Shown: positions 1-7,992 of the stretch, in pieces
How positions within the stretch are numbered: position 1 is the first letter of the stretch
Layout: every line of letters starts with the position of its first letter
Source of the DNA: CAIMUS01 sp046347625
GTDB taxonomy: Bacteria; Pseudomonadota; Gammaproteobacteria; Competibacterales; Competibacteraceae
DNA: 64,000 nt
Direction: 5' to 3'
Assembly: GCA_046347625.1 (NCBI GenBank)
Contig: JAXMFU010000010.1
Coordinates: forward strand, 14,954-78,953
Made by a program: the position numbers and the translations under genes
The notes under the pieces: generated by a model
The model's input: the letters and a program-made list of their open reading frames with translations, nothing else
The model's database searches: none
What the model was told of the DNA's origin: nothing

Positions 1-539
1 ATACCTGCGCCCGGCAGCTGGTCAGACGGGTGACTGCGCTGAAAGTTTTCAGCCATGCCCATCATATCGCCGCCTATCTGGCGGTCGATGGGGAAATGGA
101 CCCGGCTCCACTGCTGGAACGGGCCTGGGAACTGAGCAAGCAGGTCTATCTGCCGGTGCTGGCCGGCATCCCGGCGGTGCATTTGCTGTTTGCGCCTTAT
201 CATCGGCATAGCGCAATGCAGCCCAACCGCTTCGGCATTCTGGAACCGGTCGTCCCCGCCGGGGAACTGTTACCGCCGCAACGACTGGATCTAGTGTTGA
301 CGCCATTAGTCGCTTTCGACAGCAGCGGCACCCGGCTCGGCATGGGCGGTGGTTTTTATGACCGCAGTTTTGCCTTTCGCAATAATCCGGCACATCTGCC
401 ACGCCCCCTATTACTGGGGCTGGCTTATGAATGGCAGAAGCTTGCGGAATTGCCCCGGCAGGACTGGGATATTCCCCTGGATGGTATCGTTACCGAACAG
501 GCGGTATATTCGATTCCCGGCGGTCATCCACTGGAATAA
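1..539 (+). CDS. ygfA: 5-formyltetrahydrofolate cyclo-ligase, 5' end outside window
   Basis: The enzyme converts 5-formyltetrahydrofolate to 5,10-methenyltetrahydrofolate using ATP, recycling folate in the cytoplasm. The reading frame is open to the left edge (first full codon at base 3), and the residues before the GTG at 30 (CARQLVRRVTALKVF) match the family's N-terminal helix. The gene is therefore cut by the window rather than starting at 30. Further family signs are the YLAVDGEMD segment and the nucleotide-binding GMGGGFYDR motif near the C-terminus. About 20 to 30 residues are missing. The EVE-domain gene follows after 5 bases, so the two are probably cotranscribed. Confidence 0.9.
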   Translation, partial: TCARQLVRRVTALKVFSHAHHIAAYLAVDGEMDPAPLLERAWELSKQVYLPVLAGIPAVHLLFAPYHRHSAMQPNRFGILEPVVPAGELLPPQRLDLVLTPLVAFDSSGTRLGMGGGFYDRSFAFRNNPAHLPRPLLLGLAYEWQKLAELPRQDWDIPLDGIVTEQAVYSIPGGHPLE

Positions 540-544
540 AGGGC

Positions 545-1006
545 ATGAATTACTGGCTGCTCAAGTCGGAACCCGGCGTATTCAGCATCGACGATCTGGC
601 CGCCCGACCGAATCAGACCGAACCCTGGGATGGGGTACGCAATTATCAGGCGCGCAATCTGCTGCGCGATCGAATGCACCGCGGCGATCGGGCGTTCTTC
701 TATCACTCCAATACCGAAATACCGGGCATTGTCGGCATTGTCGAAATCGTGCGGGAAGGCTATCCCGACGATACTGCATTCGACCCCGAACACAAGTATT
801 ATGATCCTAAAAGTACGCCGGCCAATCCACGCTGGTATCGGGTGGATGTCAAGCTGGTACGCAAATTCGAGCGGATCATTACCCTGGCGGAGCTTCAAGC
901 AAATGCCGAGCAATTGGGAGATTTGGCGTTGCTGAAGCGTGGAAGTCGGCTGTCGGTAATGCCGGTGACGGCGGAACAGTGGGAGTTTATTTTGGAGTTT
1001 AAATGA
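545..1006 (+). CDS. EVE domain protein (THYN1-like)
   Basis: A 153-residue protein that is essentially one EVE domain, a PUA-like fold expected to bind modified bases in DNA or RNA. The sequence opens with MNYWLLKSEP, followed by WDGVRNYQARN and HSNTEIPGIVG, all hallmark segments of the family. The frame is open upstream, but the ATG at 545 fits the family N-terminus exactly and sits 5 bases after the folate gene. EVE proteins are found in defence loci and as stand-alone housekeeping genes; here the neighbour is a housekeeping gene. The substrate is unknown. Confidence 0.92.
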   Translation: MNYWLLKSEPGVFSIDDLAARPNQTEPWDGVRNYQARNLLRDRMHRGDRAFFYHSNTEIPGIVGIVEIVREGYPDDTAFDPEHKYYDPKSTPANPRWYRVDVKLVRKFERIITLAELQANAEQLGDLALLKRGSRLSVMPVTAEQWEFILEFK

Positions 1007-1039
1007 TATGCCTTACGCTATTAGTCGCAGGAGAGCATA

Positions 1040-1471
1040 ATGTCCACATTGTACGATACCGATTTCAACCGTTGGGCGCTGGAGCAGGCCGCTGCGCTTA
1101 AAGCAGGGCGGTTCCAAGAACTGGACCTTATCCATCTGGTGGAGGAGATCGAAGACTTGAGCAAGCGCCAGCGGCATGCGATTAAAAGCCAGCTTATCCG
1201 GTTACTGTTCCACCTGCTGAAGTGGCAATACCAACCTATGCAGCGATCTTCAAGTTGGGTCAGTTCAATCCAGGACGCTCGCACTGAAATTGATGTGATT
1301 ATCGAAGATAGCCCCAGCTTGCAGGATTATCCCGCCGAAGTATTGGAGTCCGCTTATCAAAAAGCACGGCGTAAAGATCCGGAGAACCCTGCCGTTAACT
1401 CAGCACAATTTCCCCCGAACTGCCCATGGACAGCGGCACAGGTACTGGCTGATGATTTCTGGCCGGAATGA
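1040..1471 (+). CDS. DUF29 family protein
   Basis: A 143-residue helical protein of the DUF29 family. The recognisable parts are the N-terminal YDTDFNRWALEQAAALKAGRF, the LVEEIEDLSKRQRHA helix and the QYQP segment; the family usually runs 140 to 150 residues, so this copy is full length. DUF29 genes are abundant in cyanobacteria and scattered in proteobacteria, often in mobile or toxin-antitoxin-rich regions. No biochemical function is established. A purine-rich GGAGA lies 7 bases before the ATG. Confidence 0.85.
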   Translation: MSTLYDTDFNRWALEQAAALKAGRFQELDLIHLVEEIEDLSKRQRHAIKSQLIRLLFHLLKWQYQPMQRSSSWVSSIQDARTEIDVIIEDSPSLQDYPAEVLESAYQKARRKDPENPAVNSAQFPPNCPWTAAQVLADDFWPE

Positions 1472-1563
1472 ATGGCTGCTATTTTACTATTAGCGAGCTC
1501 ACGCAGGTTCCATGAGTGCGGCGTGATTACCCCGACTGAGACGAACGAGCTGAAAGCATTCGA

Positions 1564-1590
1564 CGGAATACGGCCTAACGGCCTATTCCG
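1564..1590. repeat. Intergenic hairpin (palindromic repeat)
   Basis: A near-perfect palindrome: the arm CGGAATACGGCC pairs with GGCCTATTCCG around a short TAAC centre, followed by CCCTACG. It lies between the DUF29 and DUF433 genes. Its form (long stem, no T-run, ending in CCCTACG) resembles the other palindromic intergenic repeats of this window more than a terminator. Confidence 0.6.
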
Positions 1591-1649
1591 CCCTACGCGA
1601 ACTGGGGTTGGAAGCCGCGCTGAGCAAAAATTATTGACGGGAGCTTTTA

Positions 1650-1880
1650 ATGATGAGTGAAGGTGAATTACTTGCAAGAATTACGATCAATCCGAAGATA
1701 TTCGGCGGCAAACCGATTATCCGTGGCCATCGCCTGGCTGTGGAACATATATTGGGTATGCTGGCGGTGGGCGATTCTATAGAAACGTTACTGGAAGGTT
1801 ATTCATGGCTGGAAAAAGAAGACATCCAGGCTTGTTTGCTTTATGCTCATAAAATTGAGTTGAATATGTTTCAATCATAA
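1650..1880 (+). CDS. DUF433 family protein, orphan antitoxin-like
   Basis: A 76-residue DUF433 protein, an HTH-like family usually encoded directly before a DUF5615 PIN-like toxin and considered its antitoxin. The diagnostic stretch is ITINPKIFGGKPIIRGHRLAVE, followed by a helix ending in ACLLYAHKIE. Two adjacent ATG codons (1650 and 1653) follow a GGGAG ribosome site. No DUF5615 gene follows; the restriction gene on the other strand overlaps its last 10 bases. The toxin partner therefore seems lost. Confidence 0.85.
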   Translation: MMSEGELLARITINPKIFGGKPIIRGHRLAVEHILGMLAVGDSIETLLEGYSWLEKEDIQACLLYAHKIELNMFQS

Positions 1881-2833
1881 GGCCCTAAAAAACGAACCCC
1901 ATTGAAGTGAATAAGATGATCGGAGGCTTCCGCTACCCAAACTTCAGTTTCCCAGGATATTTCAGATAAATGCCGAGCCATTTCAGTCCGGCTTGGAAAA
2001 GCCGTCACGTACACCAATCCCGCTATTGCATTGCGAAATAAATATGCCAGCTCATCACGGCGCTTCGGATTCACAGGACCATGGCTGGTAACTGCCTCAA
2101 TAAGCAGCAACCAATTTTTATCAGATAAATAAATTACCGTATCCGGCATCTTACCATGAACATCTACCTGTACACCCAGTCCTTTTAACATACTCTCATC
2201 GAAATAAGCCCACTTATCTCCAGTGTCCCCTACATAAATAATCTGCCCACCAGGAGCATAGCGAGGGCCAAATTCTTCGATAATAGCTTTAATAAGTTCA
2301 CTGTGCCTACCAGGGGTAAGTTGAATTTTCTGCTCACCAGTCAAGTTAACAGGGATCATAAGCATATCCCTCTGTTGCCTGTACCGCTGCCGCAGAGTCT
2401 CGCGGTTCCCAAGGTAGGTCGATAAATTACTTTCCCAAAGCGGCGTCGTGTAAGTTCGGAGTAAGGCCAGAGAGTTAGGCTCAATCTGATAGCACCACTT
2501 AGGGCTATTTACAGGTCGATCCGTTCTATCGGGATTAGGAACGACCAAACCGGCGTCTACAAATTGATGCATGGTAAAGCGTCGGAAAGTCTCACAGGTG
2601 TTTGGTGCATAGGCTTTACTATAGTGAGTACGACTGAAATCCATGATAGGCGTAATACCGAGCAGAGGCGCCTGCGCCCTAGACCATGGCATCTTTGGCT
2701 TCAAATTCAGTAGCGCCAGCAAAGTGATGGCGGAACGCTCATTTTGCTGAGCCTTAGGTAGATCGAGAGCTTTCAGGACAGCGAGTGCTTCGATAAGCTT
2801 TTTTTCAATTTGCTTGGTATCGGGATTACTCAC
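1871..2833 (-). CDS. BsuBI/PstI-type type II restriction endonuclease
   Basis: A 320-residue restriction enzyme of the BsuBI/PstI family, whose characterised members recognise CTGCAG. The N-terminal half is helical and carries an HTH-like region. The C-terminal half holds the catalytic domain: GDTGDKWAYFDE at about 202-213, HGKMPDTVIY with D231, and LIEAVTSHGPVNPKR with E246 at about 245-257, the family signature. It begins 3 bases after the methyltransferase stop, so the pair is one operon with the methylase first, an order that protects the host. The CTGCAG specificity is inferred from the family only. Confidence 0.93.
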   Translation of the reverse strand: MSNPDTKQIEKKLIEALAVLKALDLPKAQQNERSAITLLALLNLKPKMPWSRAQAPLLGITPIMDFSRTHYSKAYAPNTCETFRRFTMHQFVDAGLVVPNPDRTDRPVNSPKWCYQIEPNSLALLRTYTTPLWESNLSTYLGNRETLRQRYRQQRDMLMIPVNLTGEQKIQLTPGRHSELIKAIIEEFGPRYAPGGQIIYVGDTGDKWAYFDESMLKGLGVQVDVHGKMPDTVIYLSDKNWLLLIEAVTSHGPVNPKRRDELAYLFRNAIAGLVYVTAFPSRTEMARHLSEISWETEVWVAEASDHLIHFNGVRFLGPYD

Positions 2834-2836
2834 TGC

Positions 2837-4351
2837 TTAGTCAAGCTCTCTCTCCACCAATGCATCGATTTCAGCCTGACATGGAAACACATCAGTGCTC
2901 ACATGACTTCCTAATCTTTCTAAAACCGCTTGTTCTGGATAACGCAGCATTCGCAAATCACTGGCGTTCACCTGGGTATGTCCGTTAAATTGACGGAAAT
3001 AGAGATCGACCGGCGTAGAGTTTAGATAAACCGCCAAGCCTTTGGCCAGCATGGGTGATAATCCGGCTCCTCGCCTGTGAAAAATATTAAGATGATTTTC
3101 AAATCCAATTTTTTCACCTGCTACCCGCATCGGGTCATGCACGGCGGCTACTACTCTTCGCCGTTCCTCTTTTGCCGAAAAGCGTCGCACTATGGTGTAA
3201 TAACCGTTCGGCATTAACCATTTACACGAACTCTCCGTATCCAGAATAGCATTAGGCTTACGGCTATTGGGCTTGGGCCAAAGGATAAAGTTATGCTGGA
3301 AATGTGTCGGATAAATAAGAGGAACCGTACCAAGTTCTGGAATGGCGCGCAAACATTCCTTGAGCCGGAAGTCCACCACCGGACCTGTCGATACCTGAAT
3401 CCCCAACTCATCCAAACTGTATCTGAATTTTTCTATGCGCTCCACCAAGTTCCGGTTGCCCGCATTGGTCGCGATATGAATAAAGCAGTCGGGATCGTCA
3501 GGCTTAACGACGGTTGCGTAAGCGACTTCTTGAATGCTCATGTCGGCCATATCTAGGCCACGGCTGGCGGAGATAGCCACATTGCCATGAGTGGCACCCT
3601 TGGTGGCATGGAAAATGATATTTTCCTGTAATACCTCATCCTCCTTAAAAGCCTGATCACGCTTCTCAAAAACGTGAATGTGCTTTAATGTCATGGTATT
3701 CAGAAATAGAGTGCGGAACGGTTTGAAGTAAGGTCCATTGCAAAAACTCCGTGGTGTGATAGCCACCAGTTCACCACCTGGTTCCAAAAGCTTGATGGCA
3801 ATTGCTAAAAAAGCCGTATAGAGATTGCTGGTCTCAACGCCGATAGCACGTAATTGCAGACGGTGATTGGAAAGGCTATGTATCTTTTTATAAGGCGGAT
3901 TAAGGATGGCATGGGTATACAGAGATTCCTCACCGGTCTTCGAGAAAAGATCGTGAACTAAGCATTCACTACCTGCATGGATGAAATCCTCTTGCAACAA
4001 TTTCGAGCTGAAATGAATGCCGACGGATTGACAGGTTTTCCGGCAGGCGTCGAGGGTCTTTTCAAGATAGCCGATCAGAGTCGGTTCCAATTCATAGACC
4101 GTGCTCACTATTCTTTCAGGATGGGTAGAACGCTGGCAGATTTCCGCAATGAAAGCAGCCGTCAGCGACCCTACGCCGGCACCGGCATCGAGCAGCCGTA
4201 TTTCGTTACCGTTCCAGTCACCGAACAGCGACGCCATGAAACGGGCAACCGGTTCAGGTGTCATAAACTGTCCAAGTGCAGACCGCCGCTCGGGGTCCAG
4301 TTTGCGGCTGGCTTCCAGCCGGTAGCTATCGACTTTCTGGAGTAAATTCAT
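2837..4351 (-). CDS. Type II N6-adenine DNA methyltransferase (BsuBI/PstI type)
   Basis: A 504-residue gamma-class N6-adenine methyltransferase partnering the downstream restriction enzyme. Motif X is GQFMTPEPVARFMASLF at 27-43. The AdoMet-binding motif I is LLDAGAGVG at 53-61. The catalytic motif IV is NPPY at 151-154. The C-terminal 200 residues form the target-recognition part. The start codon overlaps the stop of the preceding ribbon-helix-helix gene (ATGA at 4348-4351), implying translational coupling. AT content is somewhat higher than in nearby core genes, in keeping with horizontal acquisition. Expected role: protective methylation of the site cut by the neighbouring enzyme. Confidence 0.94.
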   Translation of the reverse strand: MNLLQKVDSYRLEASRKLDPERRSALGQFMTPEPVARFMASLFGDWNGNEIRLLDAGAGVGSLTAAFIAEICQRSTHPERIVSTVYELEPTLIGYLEKTLDACRKTCQSVGIHFSSKLLQEDFIHAGSECLVHDLFSKTGEESLYTHAILNPPYKKIHSLSNHRLQLRAIGVETSNLYTAFLAIAIKLLEPGGELVAITPRSFCNGPYFKPFRTLFLNTMTLKHIHVFEKRDQAFKEDEVLQENIIFHATKGATHGNVAISASRGLDMADMSIQEVAYATVVKPDDPDCFIHIATNAGNRNLVERIEKFRYSLDELGIQVSTGPVVDFRLKECLRAIPELGTVPLIYPTHFQHNFILWPKPNSRKPNAILDTESSCKWLMPNGYYTIVRRFSAKEERRRVVAAVHDPMRVAGEKIGFENHLNIFHRRGAGLSPMLAKGLAVYLNSTPVDLYFRQFNGHTQVNASDLRMLRYPEQAVLERLGSHVSTDVFPCQAEIDALVERELD

Positions 4352-4626
4352 TGCAGTAGTAAAGCTGTTTCCTCGTCAGTCCCCCAGGTATCCAGCCAAG
4401 CCATAACGGCCTCATTCTCGACATGCTCACCCGTAGCTTCGTAGCGTTCCCAACACTCCAGGGTTTCACGATCATGGCGTTCCAACGCTTCTTCACGCTC
4501 GACATACTCGCGGATGGCCTCGCGCATCAGCCAATGGACGGAACGTTGCCTGAGATTACCCAGCGCTTTCAGACGCTCGCGCAGTTCGGGGTCTAATTTG
4601 ACCCCCATCGTTAGATTGGTGGGCAT
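4348..4626 (-). CDS. Ribbon-helix-helix protein, probable controller of the R-M operon
   Basis: A protein of about 92 residues starting at the ATG at 4626 (an upstream TTG at 4656 would add ten residues but would lie inside the putative operator). The N-terminal part TNLTMGVKLDPELRERLKALG forms the beta strand and first helix of a CopG/Arc-type ribbon-helix-helix, followed by RSVHWLMREAIREYVEREE. The rest is acidic and Trp-rich. Such proteins are usually autoregulators or antitoxins. Here the next gene, overlapping by 4 bases, is a methyltransferase rather than a toxin. I infer a controller role like the C proteins of other R-M systems. An antitoxin that lost its toxin is the alternative. Confidence 0.75.
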   Translation of the reverse strand: MPTNLTMGVKLDPELRERLKALGNLRQRSVHWLMREAIREYVEREEALERHDRETLECWERYEATGEHVENEAVMAWLDTWGTDEETALLLQ

Positions 4627-4640
4627 ACCATTTTCTACCG

Positions 4641-4664
4641 GTTGCAATGATTGCAACTATTCTA
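4641..4664 (-). promoter_or_regulatory. Putative operator and -10 box of the R-M operon
   Basis: A perfect inverted repeat GTTGCAATGATTGCAAC (7-3-7) spans 4641-4657, 15 to 31 bases upstream of the ATG of the ribbon-helix-helix gene. Immediately upstream on the minus strand is TAGAAT (4664-4659), a plausible -10 box, so transcription would start within the palindrome. A twofold site of this size is typical of a dimer-of-dimers ribbon-helix-helix repressor. The -35 element is weak. Confidence 0.5.
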
Positions 4665-4714
4665 GCATGCCGACACAGTGGCTTTGGCATCCTCCTTGCC
4701 TGCCATTAAAACGA

Positions 4715-4736
4715 CCAGGGGGCTTACGCCCCCTGG
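4715..4736 (-). terminator. GC-rich hairpin after TIR-FGE gene
   Basis: Stem CCAGGGGGC / GCCCCCTGG with a 4-base loop. On the minus strand it follows the TIR-FGE stop codon by about 37 bases and is followed by TCGTTTTAA. It could terminate that gene. The T-run is short, so efficiency is uncertain. Confidence 0.45.
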
Positions 4737-4772
4737 ACCCCCGAAAAGGGAAAAAGCAAAAAGAACAAAGGG

Positions 4773-6260
4773 TTAGTCCCTGGCCAGGCGAAAGCCCCTG
4801 TAGTCGCTCCTGTCGTGCGGGAAGTGCCAGCCGCGCGCAGCCCCGCGCAACCACTTCGGAACGGTGTACCACGAGCCGCCCCGCAGCACCCTGAGATTAT
4901 TAGAGTTTTTATCAGCGATACAGTCTTTCTCAGCACCGCTATACACTGTCTTATACTCCGAGCAGGTCCATTCCCAAACATTGCCCAACATATCATAAAG
5001 ACCAAACGCATTGGGCTTAAACTTGCCTACCGGTGCTGTATACGCATAGCCATCCTGGCAATCCATGACACTGCTATTGGTCCACTTAAATTCCTTTTTC
5101 AGTGTCTGATCGGCGCCATTGGCAAAGGCACAGCCCTTATCGGGATCGTCGCCCCAATAGCGTGCCGTCGTTGTTCCCGCTCGAGCGGCATATTCCCATT
5201 CCGCCTCCGTCGGCAAGCGATATTTCTCGCCTGTCTGCCCACTTAGCCAATCGACATAAGCCATCGCATCATTCCAACTGCCACAGACCACCGGATAGCT
5301 ATCATCTTGTAGAAACCCTGGGTTCTTCCAACTTTTACTAATATCCTGCTTCCACTCGCTTCCAGTCCAGGAATAGCAACCGTTTGCTTCCTCAGCCTCC
5401 GTCTGATAATTCGTCATCTCTACAAACTTTTTGAATTGGCCTACCGTTACCTCGTATTTACCGATAGCGAATGCTTTATCAATGTCTACCTGATGCTGCT
5501 TTTCATCTTCTTTATCTCGGCCTGTCTCACCATCCGGCGAACCCATTAAAAAGGTTCCCGCGGGAATCACCCGCATTTTCGGTCCGAGCGTACCATCGTT
5601 CAATTTGTCCTGGAATTCTTCACCGGGCGGTGGCAACGTTGTATTTGTTGTTGAAGGGTTTTTCGGTGGTAATATCGGTATTGTGGATACCACCCCAATC
5701 AGCACAACGAGCGCTAGCCCTGTCAAACCCAGCAACCAGTTACGCTTGGTTTTGCTTCCCTTGGGCGGGGTAATCGGAATCTCCTGTTCCTTGACCGGTC
5801 CGGGCGGTGGTTCGGGTCGCAGATCAACCACCGGTTTGGGCACAGGCTTGCACCCGGTAATACCCCACTCCAGGCGATCCAAATTGGTCTCACTCAAACC
5901 AGCGGCACGCAGATCGACCCAGGTGAAACCCGTCAGGAACAGCGGCAATTTAGGTTGACTGGGCGCATCCGGTAGCAGCACGGGAATCACCGGCAGCTTC
6001 CTGCCGACGAACTCCGACAGGCAGCCGCGCATTTCCGGGATTTCCCACGGTCCCAGGCCATCCTTGCCGACCAGCACGGCGGCGGAGCGCGTCGTCTGGA
6101 TAATCTCTTCTAATGCTTCCTGCCAGGGCCGCCCCGGCACCAGTTCCCATTCATCCAGCCAGACCTTCAACCCACGCCGCTGCAAAGCCTCGGCCAGTTG
6201 CCGAACTGTGGGCTTGTCCCGACTGTTATGGCTGAGAAAGACGTCGAATTGCGCTTCCAT
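4773..6260 (-). CDS. TIR - transmembrane - FGE-like (SUMF1) fusion protein
   Basis: A 495-residue fusion. Residues 1-140 are a TIR domain: FDVFLSHNSRDK strand A, LDEWELVPGRPW BB-loop region, and GPWEIPEM with E73 or E76 as candidate NAD-cleaving glutamate. A Pro-rich linker follows, then one hydrophobic segment (about 174-197, preceded by KTKRN). Residues 225-495 form an FGE/SUMF1-type C-type-lectin-like domain (RVIPAGTFLMGSP, YRLPTEAEWEYAAR, GNVWEWTC, RVLRGGSW). True formylglycine-generating enzymes carry two cysteines after RGGS; here the segment is WYTVPKWLRG with none, so catalysis is unlikely and ligand binding more likely. The positive-inside rule suggests a cytoplasmic TIR and an outside FGE domain. 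The gene stands alone in an accessory island. A defence or sensing role is inferred. Confidence 0.88.
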   Translation of the reverse strand: MEAQFDVFLSHNSRDKPTVRQLAEALQRRGLKVWLDEWELVPGRPWQEALEEIIQTTRSAAVLVGKDGLGPWEIPEMRGCLSEFVGRKLPVIPVLLPDAPSQPKLPLFLTGFTWVDLRAAGLSETNLDRLEWGITGCKPVPKPVVDLRPEPPPGPVKEQEIPITPPKGSKTKRNWLLGLTGLALVVLIGVVSTIPILPPKNPSTTNTTLPPPGEEFQDKLNDGTLGPKMRVIPAGTFLMGSPDGETGRDKEDEKQHQVDIDKAFAIGKYEVTVGQFKKFVEMTNYQTEAEEANGCYSWTGSEWKQDISKSWKNPGFLQDDSYPVVCGSWNDAMAYVDWLSGQTGEKYRLPTEAEWEYAARAGTTTARYWGDDPDKGCAFANGADQTLKKEFKWTNSSVMDCQDGYAYTAPVGKFKPNAFGLYDMLGNVWEWTCSEYKTVYSGAEKDCIADKNSNNLRVLRGGSWYTVPKWLRGAARGWHFPHDRSDYRGFRLARD

Positions 6261-6338
6261 GAGGATAGTCGTTGTTCACTTGGAGGATGATGTTGATTGT
6301 ATGGTTGAGTATGGGCGTAACCAGCCGTCCGCTCTGGC

Positions 6339-6412
6339 GTAGGAGCGAGCTTGCTCGCGAATGGAACCAGCACCGGCAAGCCGGCACAGTCGCGAGCATG
6401 GCTCGCTCCTAC
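6339..6412. repeat. REP doublet (REPIN-like)
   Basis: Two inverted REP units, GTAGGAGCGAGCTTGCTCGC and its complement, flank a short GC-rich spacer. The unit closely matches the REP palindromes common in Pseudomonas. Related copies lie at 18431, 43799 and 48307. The right end supplies the TAG that closes the broken PIN reading frame. Confidence 0.85.
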
Positions 6413-6660
6413 AGACGGTTTAAAGAGGCGTTGTCAGCGCTTGATGGACCCTGGAGCGCCAGACTGGTTACGCCCTTAAGTATAAGCACGATGCTCCAAC
6501 GGGTGTAGCTTTGCAGAGTATCCCGACTTCCTTGTGCTCCGGGAGCCGAGGTTACACTGCCTTCGATTGCACGTCGGATAGAATCCGGCAAACGCCGATC
6601 CTGCTCGATCCACCAAATCCAGATGTGAGTATCGAGCAGCAGTAAGGGTGTTTCGCTCAC
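6409..6660 (-). pseudogene. PIN-domain (VapC-like) toxin remnant
   Basis: The 84-codon frame starts with a GTG that overlaps the antitoxin stop (GTGA). Only its first 34 or so residues look like a PIN toxin: LLLLDTHIWIWWIEQD with the first catalytic aspartate, then RRLPDSIRRAIE. After that the sequence is unrelated low-similarity coding, and the frame ends at a TAG lying inside the REP doublet. Full VapC toxins have about 130 residues and three more acidic positions, all absent here. I conclude the toxin was truncated and is inactive. Confidence 0.75.
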
Positions 6661-6923
6661 TTGAACGCCTCCGGATCACCGGCAATCTGTCGTGCCGTCC
6701 GTTCGAGGGAAGCTTCCCCCTCTTCTATAGGAATGGTGGGATCAAATAGATCACCGAGCCAAGTGACGCTACCTTTCAATTCCGGTGGTGGCTGCCGGAC
6801 CCTGCGTGGAGCAGTCGTTTCAGTCAATACCGTAACGATGACCCGCGCCGTCTCGACTGCCGGGGCATCGGCCAACCACTTCAAATGTCCCCGGTCGTAA
6901 ATAGCCTCATAACTTTTCAACAT
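6657..6923 (-). CDS. Antitoxin of a VapBC-like pair
   Basis: An 88-residue protein beginning MLKSYEAIYDRGHLKWL and continuing ARVIVTVLTE, the pattern of small beta-rich antitoxins that precede PIN toxins. The C-terminal part (LKGSVTWLGDLFDP, then an acidic helix) resembles the toxin-wrapping tails of such antitoxins. Its stop overlaps the start of the PIN remnant. With the toxin broken, the antitoxin may persist as a neutral leftover or as a protective gene against incoming toxins. A GGAGG lies 6 to 10 bases before the start codon. Confidence 0.75.
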   Translation of the reverse strand: MLKSYEAIYDRGHLKWLADAPAVETARVIVTVLTETTAPRRVRQPPPELKGSVTWLGDLFDPTIPIEEGEASLERTARQIAGDPEAFK

Positions 6924-6981
6924 GCAACCTCCTCAATAATGGAACCAACTAAAGCGTGTGTGCAATATTAGATTTTGCTAA

Positions 6982-7992
6982 ATGAGCCGACAACCCATGC
7001 GCTGGATAGATTTGATTTCCTGCCTTGGGCGTCCTCGAATGAAGAAAACCAAGCCCATGGATAACCCAACTGAGAAAACGGCCAATGAGGAAAATCTTTC
7101 TTTTGTTCGAGAAAACTACCTTCGTTATCGAATTGAAGTCGAAATACTACCAAAGTCAGGCTTTTTAAGAGTGGTTGACGAATATCTGGCAGCACTCACT
7201 GCAAGAGGGGAACCTACAGGGAAAAGACGGCCTTTTCTTGAGCAAATGAATGAACGGCTTCATTTACGTATGGAGGGGCAGGCACACCCGACTTATTATG
7301 AGCGCTACCTGGATCACAGTATTCTTTCCCTACCGCTTTATCCGCCTCACTATCCACATCTGGTAGCCGTGCGTAAAGAATTGGAGAACTGGTTTTTCTT
7401 CTACTTCGAACCTCGTGAACGCATGCGTATTCCAAACCCCGTCAAAGAGGTTCGGCACATTGGCTTGATGGGAGAAGATCTGGCCGCCTTCTTAAATACG
7501 CTTAAGTCCCTCGATCCTCCGCAATTCAAAGCTGTCGAAAAAGCTTTGCATACAATAATCCCATCGATAACCGGCATAGACGTACAGGTTAACAACCTGG
7601 GTCAGGTGGAATTACAACTGTTGGAAGGCGGCATCCCTATTCCAGCGCGCATCGTTTCCGAAGGAACTCTGCGATTGTTAGGATTGCTAGCACTCGGCGG
7701 TGCCAAAGAGCTGCCGACATTGGTCGGTTTTGAAGAACCCGAGAACGGCATTCATCCGCGCCGCATTCGGCTTATTGCCGAACTGCTTAAGACCCGTGCG
7801 CTGGATAGTCAATTGATCGTGACCACCCATTCACCTATCTTACCAGATTTTATTCCCGATGAATCTCTTTATATCTGCAAGAGAAAAGATAGCAATACTG
7901 TTATAGAACCCTTCATTTCCAAGCTCGGTGAATTCACACGCCGCAATGATATAGAGTATGCTTTGATCGAAAGCAAACAAGATTCACAGTGA
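6982..7992 (+). pseudogene. AAA_21/OLD-like ATPase lacking its N-terminal P-loop part
   Basis: The open frame encodes up to 336 residues, but only those from about residue 38 onward fit an SMC/OLD-type ATPase. The C-terminal ATPase lobe is intact: a signature-like region VSEGTLRLLGLLALGG, Walker B LVGFEEPENGIHP, and the H-loop TTHSP. The N-terminal lobe with the Walker A P-loop (about 60 to 100 residues in relatives) is missing, and no frame upstream encodes it. The start region (MSRQPMRWIDLISCLGR) does not look like the family. It therefore cannot bind ATP normally. Relatives act alone or with nucleases in phage defence. Its 3' end overlaps an oxidoreductase remnant on the other strand. Confidence 0.65.

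Noticed and set aside
4773..6260. Diversity-generating retroelement target, because FGE-like domains are frequent DGR variable proteins
   Set aside because: No reverse transcriptase, template repeat or accessory gene is present in the window for either FGE-like gene.
4773..7992. Prophage or integrative element around the defence-like genes
   Set aside because: No integrase, structural genes or attachment-site duplication seen; the nearest tRNA is 45 kb away.
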